This document shows positions 46,514 through 55,705 of a stretch of DNA of 64,000 nt, one piece after another. The notes beneath the pieces were generated by a model that saw only the letters and a program-made list of their open reading frames with translations, did not search any database and was not told where the DNA came from. Position numbers and translations under genes: made by a program. The DNA comes from an uncultured Saprospiraceae bacterium (GTDB lineage: Bacteria; Bacteroidota; Bacteroidia; Chitinophagales; Saprospiraceae), in the NCBI GenBank assembly GCA_937941765.1, contig CALDGQ010000016.1:1-64000 (forward strand), written 5' to 3'. The stretch's first letter is position 1; every line of letters starts with the position of its first letter.

Positions 46514-48448
46514 ATGAGCGCACCTATTTCCAACATAAGGGAACCGCTAATAACCGGAAGTAAAACCTACCATCAAATCACAGAAGATTTGATTGGACCT
46601 ACTGAGAAGGTCCCGGGTTTCGCGTGGATAGCCGGCGTAATGACCTCACTTGCATTGTTAGCATTTGGAGGCGTTGCCATTTTTTGGACCATCTGGTATG
46701 GAATCGGTTCATGGGATTTGAATAGAACAATTGGATGGGGTTGGGATATTACCAACTTCGTTTGGTGGATCGGTATCGGTCACGCAGGAACGCTGATCTC
46801 AGCGATTCTACTTTTGTTCCGTCAAAAATGGAGAATGGGGGTAAACCGTTCTGCAGAAGCAATGACCATCTTCGCCGTAATGTGTGCAGCCCTATTTCCA
46901 GGGATTCACATGGGACGTATCTGGATGGCGATGTTCATTTTCCCTTATCCAAATACACGTGGACCTTTATGGGTAAACTTTAATTCTCCTTTGCTTTGGG
47001 ATGTATTCGCAATCTCCACTTATTTCACAGTATCCCTTTTATTCTGGTATACAGGTTTGGTACCGGATTTTGCAACGGTAAGAGATAGAGCAAAAGGATT
47101 CCGTAAAAAAATATACAGCTTCTTGGCTTTTGGTTGGACTGGAAAAGCGAAGCACTGGCAACGTTGGGAATCTTTGTCATTAATCTTGGCAGGTATCGCA
47201 ACACCTTTGGTACTTTCTGTACACACTATTGTATCTTTTGATTTCGCCACTTCTGTAATTCCAGGATGGCACACGACAATTTTCCCACCATACTTCGTTG
47301 CAGGAGCAATCTTCTCAGGATTTGCAATGGTATTGACGTTGATGTTGATTGTTAGAAAAGTATTGAAAATTGAAGATTATATTACAATAGGACATATTGA
47401 GTCTATGAATAAAGTAATCCTTTGTACCGGTTCCATTGTTGGAGTTGCGTACTTAACGGAGCTTTTCATCGCTTGGTATTCTGGATATGTATATGAGCAA
47501 TTCGCATTTTATAACAGAGCTTTAGGACCTTACTGGTGGTCATACTTTGGTATGATGTCTTGTAACGTAATTACACCTCAATTTTTCTGGATCAAGAAAA
47601 TCAGAAGAAGCGTTGCTTGGACTTTTGTATTATCGATTGTTGTAAATATCGGTATGTGGTTTGAGCGTTTCGTAATTATTGCAACAACACTAGCACGTGA
47701 CTATTTGCCATCATCATGGAGTTACTATGTACCTACATGGGTTGAGGTAGGTATTTATGTTGGAACTTTTGGGTTGTTCTTCACTTTGTTCTTATTGTTC
47801 TTGAGAGTTGCACCAGTGGTAGCAGCCGCGGAGATCAAGTCTATCTTGAAAACTGCAGGTGACCAATACACTGGACCTAATGCAAAACATCATGCACATC
47901 ATGATGATCATGGACATGACCATGAAAAAACACATGAATTAACTTCAGACTCAAATTCATTTTTGGATAGTAGTGCCAATGTTGCAACTGCGCCAGAAGT
48001 TGATACGGTTAGAAAAACAGATATTCAAAAGGAAACAACTTCTTATCAAAAAATTGAAGACGATCCTAAAACATCTATAACTAAAGATGTGGATACTAAT
48101 TTAGATCCAGATGATCCTAATTTCAAAAGTTCATTTGTTGCAGGAGCAGCAGGTGTTGGAGCAGGAGCTGGTTTAACTTCATTAGGAACACATGAAGATG
48201 ATTTGAAAAAAGTCGAAGGAATTGGCCCAGCTGTAGAAAAAGTATTGAAAGAAGGTGGAGTGAAAAACTGGAAAACATTAGCTGCTGCTAATCCAGAACA
48301 ACTAAAAGAATTGTTGGTAGGAGCAGGAGGTACTTTCAAAACAATGGACCCAACAACATGGCCAGTTCAAGCACAAATGGCTGATGAAGGTAGATGGACA
48401 GAGTTGGAAAAATGGCAAGATGAGTTAGATGGTGGTAAAATTTCGTAA
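46514..48448 (+). CDS. actC: ActC: NrfD/PsrC-like membrane subunit with an extra C-terminal domain
   Basis: 644 residues, about 160-180 longer than a usual ActC. The first 450 or so residues are the ten-helix NrfD/PsrC fold (PGFAWIAGVMTSLALLAFGG, WWIGIGHAGTLISAILLLFR, FPGIHMGRIWMAMF, GWHTTIFPPYFVAGAIFSGF), the quinol-binding membrane module. A His/Asp-rich segment follows (about 458-478, HHAHHDDHGHDHEKTHE), then a Ser/Thr/Asp-rich linker. Last comes a helix-hairpin-helix-like domain (about 560-644, LKKVEGIGPAVEKVLKEGGV, NWKTLAAANPEQLKELLVGAG). The extension is continuous with the gene, not a frameshift. Confidence 0.92.
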   Translation: MSAPISNIREPLITGSKTYHQITEDLIGPTEKVPGFAWIAGVMTSLALLAFGGVAIFWTIWYGIGSWDLNRTIGWGWDITNFVWWIGIGHAGTLISAILLLFRQKWRMGVNRSAEAMTIFAVMCAALFPGIHMGRIWMAMFIFPYPNTRGPLWVNFNSPLLWDVFAISTYFTVSLLFWYTGLVPDFATVRDRAKGFRKKIYSFLAFGWTGKAKHWQRWESLSLILAGIATPLVLSVHTIVSFDFATSVIPGWHTTIFPPYFVAGAIFSGFAMVLTLMLIVRKVLKIEDYITIGHIESMNKVILCTGSIVGVAYLTELFIAWYSGYVYEQFAFYNRALGPYWWSYFGMMSCNVITPQFFWIKKIRRSVAWTFVLSIVVNIGMWFERFVIIATTLARDYLPSSWSYYVPTWVEVGIYVGTFGLFFTLFLLFLRVAPVVAAAEIKSILKTAGDQYTGPNAKHHAHHDDHGHDHEKTHELTSDSNSFLDSSANVATAPEVDTVRKTDIQKETTSYQKIEDDPKTSITKDVDTNLDPDDPNFKSSFVAGAAGVGAGAGLTSLGTHEDDLKKVEGIGPAVEKVLKEGGVKNWKTLAAANPEQLKELLVGAGGTFKTMDPTTWPVQAQMADEGRWTELEKWQDELDGGKIS

Positions 48449-48500
48449 AACGAATAATCACCTCATTTAGGATACAAGATTATATTTATCGAATTCGATA

Positions 48501-48520
48501 TTAATTAAGTACTTAATTAA
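48501..48520. other. perfect 20-bp palindrome between actC and actD
   Basis: TTAATTAAGTACTTAATTAA, fully self-complementary with no loop, 18 bases before the actD start. A protein-binding site or RNA hairpin is possible; function unknown. Confidence 0.6.
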
Positions 48521-48537
48521 GCAATTTTATTAAGACA

Positions 48538-49095
48538 ATGGTAAATAAAAATAAAACAGTTTTATTCGGTCTTTATGACGATGAAACAGATTTGATCAGA
48601 GCAATAAGAAAAGCAAAAGCTGCTCACATTGAAATAGATGAAGTCTATACTCCCTTTCCAGTTCACGGACTCGATCCAGAATTAGACTTGGAAGAATCTA
48701 GATTGCACATTGCAGGATTTATCTATGGATCAATGGGTACACTAACTGCTTTCTTATTTATGTCATGGGTATTTACACGTGATTGGCCAATCATTTTTGG
48801 TGGTAAGCCTTACTGGTCTGTACCTGCATTTATTCCAATTACATTTGAGTTGACAGTATTGTTTGCTGCAATTGGAATGGTGGTAACTTTTTATACCATT
48901 TGTGGAATGGGACCTGGTGCTGATAATCCAATTTTACACGATCGTATTACAGATGATAAATTCTGTATTGCTTTTGATGTAGAAGGTGGAAGTCAGGATC
49001 ATCATGGACCAGATCATCACCCGGTTGATATTGATAAACTTAAAGATTTTTTCAAAACGACTGGTGCGACAGAAGTCCAAACCAAGGTAATTTAA
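48538..49095 (+). CDS. actD: ActD: DUF3341 membrane subunit of alternative complex III
   Basis: 185 residues. DUF3341 opening FGLYDDETDLIRAIRKAKAA, then EVYTPFPVHGLDPELDL, and two membrane helices (about 60-80 and 97-122). The C-terminal tail has a His-rich patch (DHHGPDHHPVDIDKL). ActD is a structural subunit packing against ActC. 22 bases before actE. Confidence 0.94.
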   Translation: MVNKNKTVLFGLYDDETDLIRAIRKAKAAHIEIDEVYTPFPVHGLDPELDLEESRLHIAGFIYGSMGTLTAFLFMSWVFTRDWPIIFGGKPYWSVPAFIPITFELTVLFAAIGMVVTFYTICGMGPGADNPILHDRITDDKFCIAFDVEGGSQDHHGPDHHPVDIDKLKDFFKTTGATEVQTKVI

Positions 49096-49117
49096 ATCAC
49101 GAGAATTAACTTTTAGA

Positions 49118-50254
49118 ATGAAAAATATTCAATTCATATTAATCGCAATTTGTGGCCTTGTTGTTTTTGGTTGCTCACCTTCTGGAGGAGAATTCCCAGG
49201 AAATGAATACATGCCAGATATGGGACACTCTGTTGCGTATGAAGCCAACTATTACGATTACTACCGATACAATCGTTGGGGTGGAGAAGCAGAATACTAC
49301 GAAATGGCACAGCCACGTAAACCTGTCCAAGGAACCATCCCTCGTGGATATGCAGGAGCAGGTGCTTCAACATCTAAATATGCTATGTTGAGAGGAATGA
49401 ATTCACTCACAGCAATTGCTACAACTCCTAATGGATCAGTGCCATACTATTATAATGATACAGAGGAAGAAAGAACACGTGCAATGAATGAAATCATTGA
49501 AAACCCTTTTCCTATTACAACTGCTGGATTGGCGGAAGGAAAAAATTTGTATGATATCTTTTGTGGAATTTGTCATGGAAAAAAAGGAGATGGGAATGGA
49601 TACTTAGTAGCAGACGAAAATCCAAATGCTAACTATGGTGCACAACCTGCCAATCTTATTGATGCTGCATTTATTTCTGCAACCAATGGTCGTTACTACC
49701 ATGCAATTATGCACGGAAAAAATGTGATGGGCGGTTATGCAGATAAATTATCTTATGAAGAAAGATGGCAAGTGATTCACTACATCCGTGCCCTACAAGC
49801 AAAATCTAACTCAACAGAATATAGTCAAACTGCCAATACTTTAGGTGGTGGTGGAAGACCTGCTGGTGAAAATTATTCAAGAAGAGTTTCTATGGATAGC
49901 AATCCAGATTTTAATATGAGTCCAAGTGGCGGACATTCTTCTGGAAGCCATGGTGGAAATATACTTGGTACAAATAATCATAGTGGAACACACGGAACAC
50001 ATGGAGGCATGCAAAGTATTCAACATGGAACCATGCAAAGTGGGGTGCAGTCAACAACAACTCAAACACAAGGTAGCATTGCAGTTCCTGGAACCACAAC
50101 TGTTGGAGAAAAAGGTAAGAAGAAAAAATTCCTTAAGAAAGTAGGAGAGAAGATTAAAGAAGGTGGTGGTAAATTAAAAGATGGAAGCAAGAAAGTTGGT
50201 GGAAAGATAAAAGATGCACTTAAGAAGAAAGACACTGGAAACGGTGGTGAGTAA
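49118..50254 (+). CDS. actE: ActE: mono-heme cytochrome c lipoprotein of alternative complex III
   Basis: 378 residues. A lipoprotein signal (ICGLVVFGC, Cys at about 19) precedes the ActE head (YMPDMGHSVAYEANYYDYYR, PRKPVQGTIPRGYAG). The single heme site is CGICH at Cys149, with the usual downstream methionine region (YHAIMHGKNVMGGYADKLSY). ActE is normally about 200-240 residues; here a tail of about 130 is added, first His/Gly/Ser-rich (GGHSSGSHGGN, NNHSGTHGTHGGMQ), then Lys/Gly-rich (GKKKKFLKKVGEKIKEGGGK). It hands electrons to the oxidase. Confidence 0.92.
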   Translation: MKNIQFILIAICGLVVFGCSPSGGEFPGNEYMPDMGHSVAYEANYYDYYRYNRWGGEAEYYEMAQPRKPVQGTIPRGYAGAGASTSKYAMLRGMNSLTAIATTPNGSVPYYYNDTEEERTRAMNEIIENPFPITTAGLAEGKNLYDIFCGICHGKKGDGNGYLVADENPNANYGAQPANLIDAAFISATNGRYYHAIMHGKNVMGGYADKLSYEERWQVIHYIRALQAKSNSTEYSQTANTLGGGGRPAGENYSRRVSMDSNPDFNMSPSGGHSSGSHGGNILGTNNHSGTHGTHGGMQSIQHGTMQSGVQSTTTQTQGSIAVPGTTTVGEKGKKKKFLKKVGEKIKEGGGKLKDGSKKVGGKIKDALKKKDTGNGGE

Positions 50255-50298
50255 AAACTAAAATGAAAATTTCCCGAAAGGGTAAAAAATAAATAACA

Positions 50299-52152
50299 AT
50301 GTCAGCAACATCACATAACGATCCGTATAGACGTCATTATGAAAATGAAGAGTTCAAATTTGAAGGGTACCAACGTACGGTTCTAATTGGATTCATGATT
50401 TTGGGTGCAGTTTGTTTAGGAATGACCTATTTTATGGATTCGACTCCATTGCATGCTAGGTTTTGGAGTAATCTTTTGCACAATACTGTTTATTTTACTG
50501 GATTTGGTTTCATTGCCATTTTTTGTATGTGCGCATTTATTACAGCCTATGCAGGTTGGTATGCAGTCATTAAAAGAATTTGGGAAGCTTACTCCATGTT
50601 CCTAGTTTTCGGACTTGGATTATTGATGATTATTGGTGCTGGAATTTGGATGGGATGGCACCATTTGTATCACTGGGCGGATCCGACATTGATAGAACCT
50701 GGTCATGCTAATTATGACAAGATAATGGTTGGTAAAGCACCATTCTTAAATAAATCTTGGTGGACATTCGGAACGTTAGTTATTGTTGGAATGTGGTATG
50801 CATTTTCTAGGAGATTGAGAAGCTTGTCTTTAAGTGAAGATAGAAATGGAGATGATGATGCGAATAACAATTTTACCCATCACCGTAAAATGCGTTTGGT
50901 TGCAGGTATCTTTTTGCCACTAGCAGCTTTTTCAAGTGCAGCCATGATTTGGCAATGGGTGATGTCGATTGATTCACACTGGTACTCAACGATGTTTGCT
51001 TGGTATGCAACGGCTAGTTGGTTTGTTGGAGCAATGTCATTGACGATATTGATTGTTTTATATTTGAAATCATTGGGTTACTATAAAAGTGTAACACCTG
51101 AACATATTCATGATTTAGGAAAATTCATTTTCGCATTCAGTATTTTCTGGGCGTATTTATGGTTCTCTCAATTCATGTTGATTTGGTATGCAAACGTTGG
51201 TGAAGAAACCATTTACTTCAGACACAGATTGGACAATTACCCATTCTTATTTTGGGCAAATTTGGCCATGAATTTTGCACTCCCATTTTTTATCTTAATG
51301 CGTAATTCAACGAAAAGAAAATTTGGTACAGTTGGTTTTGCAGCAGCATTGTTGTTGTTTTCTCACTGGTTCGATTTCTTCTTAATGATTAAGCCAGGTG
51401 TTTTACATACAACACATGAAATGAGTCATGGCGATCACGGTCATGATGGACACAGTGATACTTACAACGGATTGATTGAAAATAACAAGGAAGCAAAAGC
51501 TGTTTTTACTTCTTTGGATACAGATCAAAACCCTTTGAAAAAAGCCGCTGATAAAGCTGCTGAAAAAGCAGAAAATGCAGCCAACCAAGTTGGAGATGCC
51601 GCAAAAAATGCTGCCAATCAAGTTGGAGATGCAGCAAAGCAAGCAGGTAGCAAAATGGAAGAGGTAGCTCATAAAGCTGGTGATCATGTTGAAAATGCTG
51701 CACACAAAGCAGGTGCACATTTAGAAAATGCAGGTCAGAAAGCAAAACATGCACTTGAGCATGGAACTTCTTCACATGCTGCACACGGTTCACAAGAACA
51801 CGGAGCGAATCATGACGCTCATGGACATGACGATCACAAAGCTGGTCACGATGGACATGGCGCAGAACATAAAGGACATGATGACCACAAAGCACATACA
51901 TCTGCTGCTGGTGGACATGATGCGCATGGCGGACATGATGACCATGCTGCACATGGACATGACGATCATGGACATGAAAGTCACGCCGTACCTTTTACAC
52001 CAGGATTTACAGTTCCTGGATTGTTAGAACTTGGAACCTTTTTAGGATTTTTGGCAATGTTTTTATTTGTCGTATTTAGCTCATTATCAAGTGCTAAGCT
52101 AGAACCTAAAAATGATCCTTATTTAGAAGAAAGTTATCACCACCATTCATAA
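50299..52152 (+). CDS. actF: ActF: membrane subunit of alternative complex III with a large Ala/Lys- and His-rich insertion
   Basis: 617 residues. The membrane core (YQRTVLIGFMILGAVCLGMT, AYAGWYAVIKRIWEAYSMFL, GIWMGWHHLYHWAD, SIDSHWYSTMFAWYATASW, FWAYLWFSQFMLIWYANVGE) is the NrfD-like ActF family with about ten helices. Residues about 371-565 are inserted before the last helix. The insert opens with a short His-rich patch, runs through an amphipathic helix-repeat stretch (KAADKAAEKAENAANQVGDA, repeats of NQVGDAAK) and ends in a segment with dozens of His and Asp (GHDDHKAGHDGHGAEHKGHD). The final helix (LLELGTFLGFLAMFLFVVF) and the His-ending tail follow. Confidence 0.92.
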   Translation: MSATSHNDPYRRHYENEEFKFEGYQRTVLIGFMILGAVCLGMTYFMDSTPLHARFWSNLLHNTVYFTGFGFIAIFCMCAFITAYAGWYAVIKRIWEAYSMFLVFGLGLLMIIGAGIWMGWHHLYHWADPTLIEPGHANYDKIMVGKAPFLNKSWWTFGTLVIVGMWYAFSRRLRSLSLSEDRNGDDDANNNFTHHRKMRLVAGIFLPLAAFSSAAMIWQWVMSIDSHWYSTMFAWYATASWFVGAMSLTILIVLYLKSLGYYKSVTPEHIHDLGKFIFAFSIFWAYLWFSQFMLIWYANVGEETIYFRHRLDNYPFLFWANLAMNFALPFFILMRNSTKRKFGTVGFAAALLLFSHWFDFFLMIKPGVLHTTHEMSHGDHGHDGHSDTYNGLIENNKEAKAVFTSLDTDQNPLKKAADKAAEKAENAANQVGDAAKNAANQVGDAAKQAGSKMEEVAHKAGDHVENAAHKAGAHLENAGQKAKHALEHGTSSHAAHGSQEHGANHDAHGHDDHKAGHDGHGAEHKGHDDHKAHTSAAGGHDAHGGHDDHAAHGHDDHGHESHAVPFTPGFTVPGLLELGTFLGFLAMFLFVVFSSLSSAKLEPKNDPYLEESYHHHS

Positions 52153-52211
52153 ACCATGTAGGTCGAATTGGTGTTAATAAATTAGAAGATACTTCAAAAG
52201 AAAAATATATA

Positions 52212-53702
52212 ATGACAACTTTAATCATCATTTTATGTCTGATCTTAATCGGAATCGTAGTCGTCCAGTTAGGTCGTGTCAATGAATTGGCGGGAAAAAT
52301 CAGAGGAGAAGAAGCTGCTGAAAATAGTGCGAATAACTTCCACGGAATTCTATGCGTTGTTTTCGTTATTGGCTTTATGATCATGGCTGTTTGGACAACT
52401 GCTTATTATAAAAACTGGTGTTTAGGGTATGGACCGCATACTTCCGCTTCAGAGCACGGTGAATTATTGGATAGTGTATTTAATGTTACCGTATTCTTTA
52501 CAGCAATTGTATTTGTAGCCACTCAAATTGCTTTGTTTTGGTTTAGTTACCAATACCGTTATAAAAAAGGACGTAAGACTTTGTGGATTCCTCATGATAA
52601 TAGATTGGAAATTATTTGGACCGCCATTCCTGCATTTGTTATGACCATTTTGGTTGTTGGTGGATTGGATGCTTGGAATACCGTAATGGCAGATGTTGGT
52701 CCGGATGAAGAATATATGGAGATTGAAGCCACTGGTTCTCAATTTGCTTGGTTCCTTCGATATCCTGGAGCTGATGGAAAATTAGGAACTAGAGATTACA
52801 AAAAAATTACAGGAATTAATCCATTAGGTCAAGATTTCACCGATGCTAAAAACTGGGATGATTTTCAACCAGCAGATATTGTACTTCCTGTTGGTAAAAA
52901 AGTTAGAGTTCGTATCACAGCACGTGATGTATTACACAACTTTGATTTACCACATTTCCGTGTAAAAATGGATGCGATTCCTGGACTACCAACTTACTTC
53001 GTTTTTAAACCTACTTTGACAACAGAACAATATCGTCAAAACTTAAAAGAGTATCCTGAATATCAAGCACTATCTGATCCTGATGATCCAGAAAGTCCAA
53101 TGTTATGGGAAGCATTTGAATATGAATTGGCTTGTGCAGAATTGTGTGGTAAAGGTCATTTCTCAATGAGAAAGTTGGTGAGAATTGTAACTCAAGAAGA
53201 ATACGATGCTTGGGTAGCAACACAAAGTTCTTTCTACAAAACTCAGATTAGAAATGGAGATGAAGATCCTTTTAAAGGACAAGTAATAGATTTTGAAATT
53301 CGTGACAGAAGAGCAACTTTCAACAACGCAGTTGAAAAAGCAAGAGCTTCTGAAACAGATAAAGTAATCCGTTTAGATTACGTTAAATTCCAAACCGGTT
53401 CTGCTAATTTAACAGAAGACTCCCGTTACGAGTTGGACAACTTAATTGGTGCCTTAAATAAATATCCAGAAATGGTGATTGAAGTAATGGGTCATACAGA
53501 TAATGTAGGAAATCCAACAAGCAATCAAACATTGTCAAATTCAAGAGCTGCATCCGTTGTCAACTATTTGTTGAATAAAGGGGTGACTAGTTCAAGAATG
53601 ACATCAAGAGGATATGGAGATACCGTACCAACAGATGATAATGCAACGGCTGAAGGTCGTGCAAAGAATAGAAGAACAGAGTTTAGAATTATTTCTCAAT
53701 AA
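52212..53702 (+). CDS. coxB: cytochrome c oxidase subunit II fused to an OmpA-like domain
   Basis: 496 residues. Four N-terminal membrane helices (about 2-20, 43-66, 85-111 and 131-153) precede the cupredoxin domain, with the CuA ligands in CAELCGKGHFSM (Cys308, Cys312, His316, Met319) and the earlier His in LHNFDLPHFRVKMD. The last 110 or so residues (from about 388) are an OmpA C-terminal domain: VKFQTGSANLTEDSRYELDN, VIEVMGHTDNVGNPTSNQTL, SNSRAASVVNYL, RGYGDTVPTDDNATAEGRAK. OmpA domains bind peptidoglycan. CuA is complete, so electron entry should work. One open frame joins both parts. It lies 44 bases before coxA. Confidence 0.95.
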   Translation: MTTLIIILCLILIGIVVVQLGRVNELAGKIRGEEAAENSANNFHGILCVVFVIGFMIMAVWTTAYYKNWCLGYGPHTSASEHGELLDSVFNVTVFFTAIVFVATQIALFWFSYQYRYKKGRKTLWIPHDNRLEIIWTAIPAFVMTILVVGGLDAWNTVMADVGPDEEYMEIEATGSQFAWFLRYPGADGKLGTRDYKKITGINPLGQDFTDAKNWDDFQPADIVLPVGKKVRVRITARDVLHNFDLPHFRVKMDAIPGLPTYFVFKPTLTTEQYRQNLKEYPEYQALSDPDDPESPMLWEAFEYELACAELCGKGHFSMRKLVRIVTQEEYDAWVATQSSFYKTQIRNGDEDPFKGQVIDFEIRDRRATFNNAVEKARASETDKVIRLDYVKFQTGSANLTEDSRYELDNLIGALNKYPEMVIEVMGHTDNVGNPTSNQTLSNSRAASVVNYLLNKGVTSSRMTSRGYGDTVPTDDNATAEGRAKNRRTEFRIISQ

Positions 53703-53746
53703 GATAAGCACATTCCTATTTTGGAATGAAAACATAAATAAGCATT

Positions 53747-55597
53747 ATGTCAGTAGTAAATTACGACGAAGATGTTCTGATTAAAGAACAAGGATTTGAT
53801 GACCATTTTCATGATCACCATCATGGAGATAAATATCAATCAGGTTTTATTACAAAATACATTTTTAGTCAAGATCACAAGATGATTGCGAAACAGTTCC
53901 TAATTACAGGAATGATGTGGGCAATTATCGGTGCAGGAATGTCAATCATCTTTAGATTGCAATTAGGCTTTCCAGAAGATAGTTTAGCTTGGTTAAAACC
54001 ATTGTTAGGAAAATGGATTACTGTAAATGATGCCGGTATCGGTACATTGGCACCAGAATTCTATTACGCACTGGTCACCATGCACGGAACCATATTGGTC
54101 TTCTTTGTTTTGACAGCCGGACTGTCCGGTACCTTCAGTAACCTACTGATACCACTGCAAGTAGGAGCCCGAGATATGGCCTCACCATTATTGAATATGC
54201 TTTCATATTGGTTCTTTTTTACGGCTGGTATCATTATGTTCTGCTCATTGTTCTTAAGTACTGGTCCTTTTGCCGGTGGATGGACTGCTTATCCTCCACT
54301 TAGTGCACTGCCTCAGGCCTCCGATGGATCAGGTGCAGGGATGACGATGTGGGTAGCAAGTTTGGTATTATTTGTTGTTTCCGTTTTGCTTGGTGGAATC
54401 AACTATATCACAACGGTATTGAATTTAAGAACTAAAGGGATGACGATGTGGAGAATGCCATTAACAATTTGGGCATTTTTGATTACGGCAATTTTGGGAT
54501 TATTATCATTCCCTGTACTAGTCTCTGCTTTATTCTTAGTCATGTTTGATAGAGGATTGGGAACTAGTTTCTTTTTAAGTGAAATTTTCATCGGTGGTGA
54601 AGCATTGAATCACGTAGGTGGTAGTCCGGTTTTATACCAGCACCTTTTCTGGTTCTTAGGTCACCCTGAGGTATATATTATTATTCTTCCAGCAATGGGA
54701 TTGACATCGGAAGTACTTTCGGTACATGCACGTAAACCAATTTTCGGTTACAAAGCCATGGTCTTTTCTATCTTGGCGATTGCATTCTTATCATTTATTG
54801 TATGGGCACACCATATGTTTATGTCTGGAGTAAATCCATTTATCTCTAACTTCTTCGTCATCTTTACACTGATTATTGCGGTACCATCTGCGGTGAAAGT
54901 GTTTAACTGGATTGCGACCTTGTATGGAGGTAATATTCGATTTGTAAGTGCCATGTTATTTGCGATTGGATTCGTATCATTATTCATCTCTGGTGGATTG
55001 ACTGGTATCTTCCTTGGTAACGCTGCAATTGATATTCAAATGCACGATACTTACTTCGTAGTAGCTCACTTCCATATTGTAATGGGTATTGCTGCATTCT
55101 TTGGAATGTTTGCTGGAATCTATCACTGGTTCCCAAAAATGTATGGACGTTTCATGAACGAAACACTTGGAAGAATTCACTTCTGGGGTACGATGATTGG
55201 AGCATATGCGATTTTCTGGCCAATGCACTATTTAGGTATGGCTGGTGTACCTCGTAGATACTACCGTTTCGACAATTTCGATACCTTCTCTCACTTCGGT
55301 CAAATGAATCAATTCATTACGATTGCAGCAATCATTGTTTTCTTCTTACAGATTTTATTCGTAGTCAACTTCTTTGTAAGTATCTGGAAAGGAAAACGTG
55401 TTGCTACAAAAAATCCTTGGGGTGCAACAACTTTAGAGTGGACGACACCAATTGATGGTATTCACGGAAACTGGCCTGGAAACATTCCTGCGGTACACCG
55501 TTGGGCTTATGATTATGGAAAAGATGGAGTAGAATTTATTCCTCAAATTGTTCCATTGACAGAAAAGGAAAAAGAAAACGCGGAAGATCTTCATTAA
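53747..55597 (+). CDS. coxA: cytochrome c oxidase subunit I (A-type heme-copper oxidase)
   Basis: 616 residues, twelve membrane helices. It reduces O2 to water and pumps protons. Ligands: His113 (TMHGTILVFF) for low-spin heme, His306 and Tyr310 in HPEVY (CuB and cross-linked Tyr), His355-His356 (AHHMF) for CuB, and His441 with His443 in DTYFVVAHFH for the two hemes. The Tyr in HPEVY places it in the A family. The N-terminal tail is His-rich (DDHFHDHHHGDKYQ). Start at ATG 53747. Confidence 0.97.
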   Translation: MSVVNYDEDVLIKEQGFDDHFHDHHHGDKYQSGFITKYIFSQDHKMIAKQFLITGMMWAIIGAGMSIIFRLQLGFPEDSLAWLKPLLGKWITVNDAGIGTLAPEFYYALVTMHGTILVFFVLTAGLSGTFSNLLIPLQVGARDMASPLLNMLSYWFFFTAGIIMFCSLFLSTGPFAGGWTAYPPLSALPQASDGSGAGMTMWVASLVLFVVSVLLGGINYITTVLNLRTKGMTMWRMPLTIWAFLITAILGLLSFPVLVSALFLVMFDRGLGTSFFLSEIFIGGEALNHVGGSPVLYQHLFWFLGHPEVYIIILPAMGLTSEVLSVHARKPIFGYKAMVFSILAIAFLSFIVWAHHMFMSGVNPFISNFFVIFTLIIAVPSAVKVFNWIATLYGGNIRFVSAMLFAIGFVSLFISGGLTGIFLGNAAIDIQMHDTYFVVAHFHIVMGIAAFFGMFAGIYHWFPKMYGRFMNETLGRIHFWGTMIGAYAIFWPMHYLGMAGVPRRYYRFDNFDTFSHFGQMNQFITIAAIIVFFLQILFVVNFFVSIWKGKRVATKNPWGATTLEWTTPIDGIHGNWPGNIPAVHRWAYDYGKDGVEFIPQIVPLTEKEKENAEDLH

Positions 55598-55598
55598 A

Positions 55599-55686
55599 CC
55601 TTGAAAGGGCTTTGAGATCTTTATTGTGCAGTAAACGTACAAATTGAAAGCTGATAATTTAATAAAATAGGGTAGCCCTTTCAAGG
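55599..55686 (+). other. coxA-ctaB intercistronic inverted repeat
   Basis: A perfect 13-bp inverted repeat (CCTTGAAAGGGCT at 55599-55611, its complement at 55674-55686) encloses a 62-base AT-rich loop in the 108-base gap. There is no terminal T-run. It may lower expression of the assembly gene ctaB relative to coxA or be an RNA-processing site. Confidence 0.55.
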
Positions 55687-55705
55687 CTATCTATGAAATA
55701 AAAAA

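Noticed and set aside
51403..51952. Minus-strand Cys/His-rich ORFs over actF
   Set aside because: They are complements of the Ala- and His-rich insertion codons; no start context and no family resemblance.
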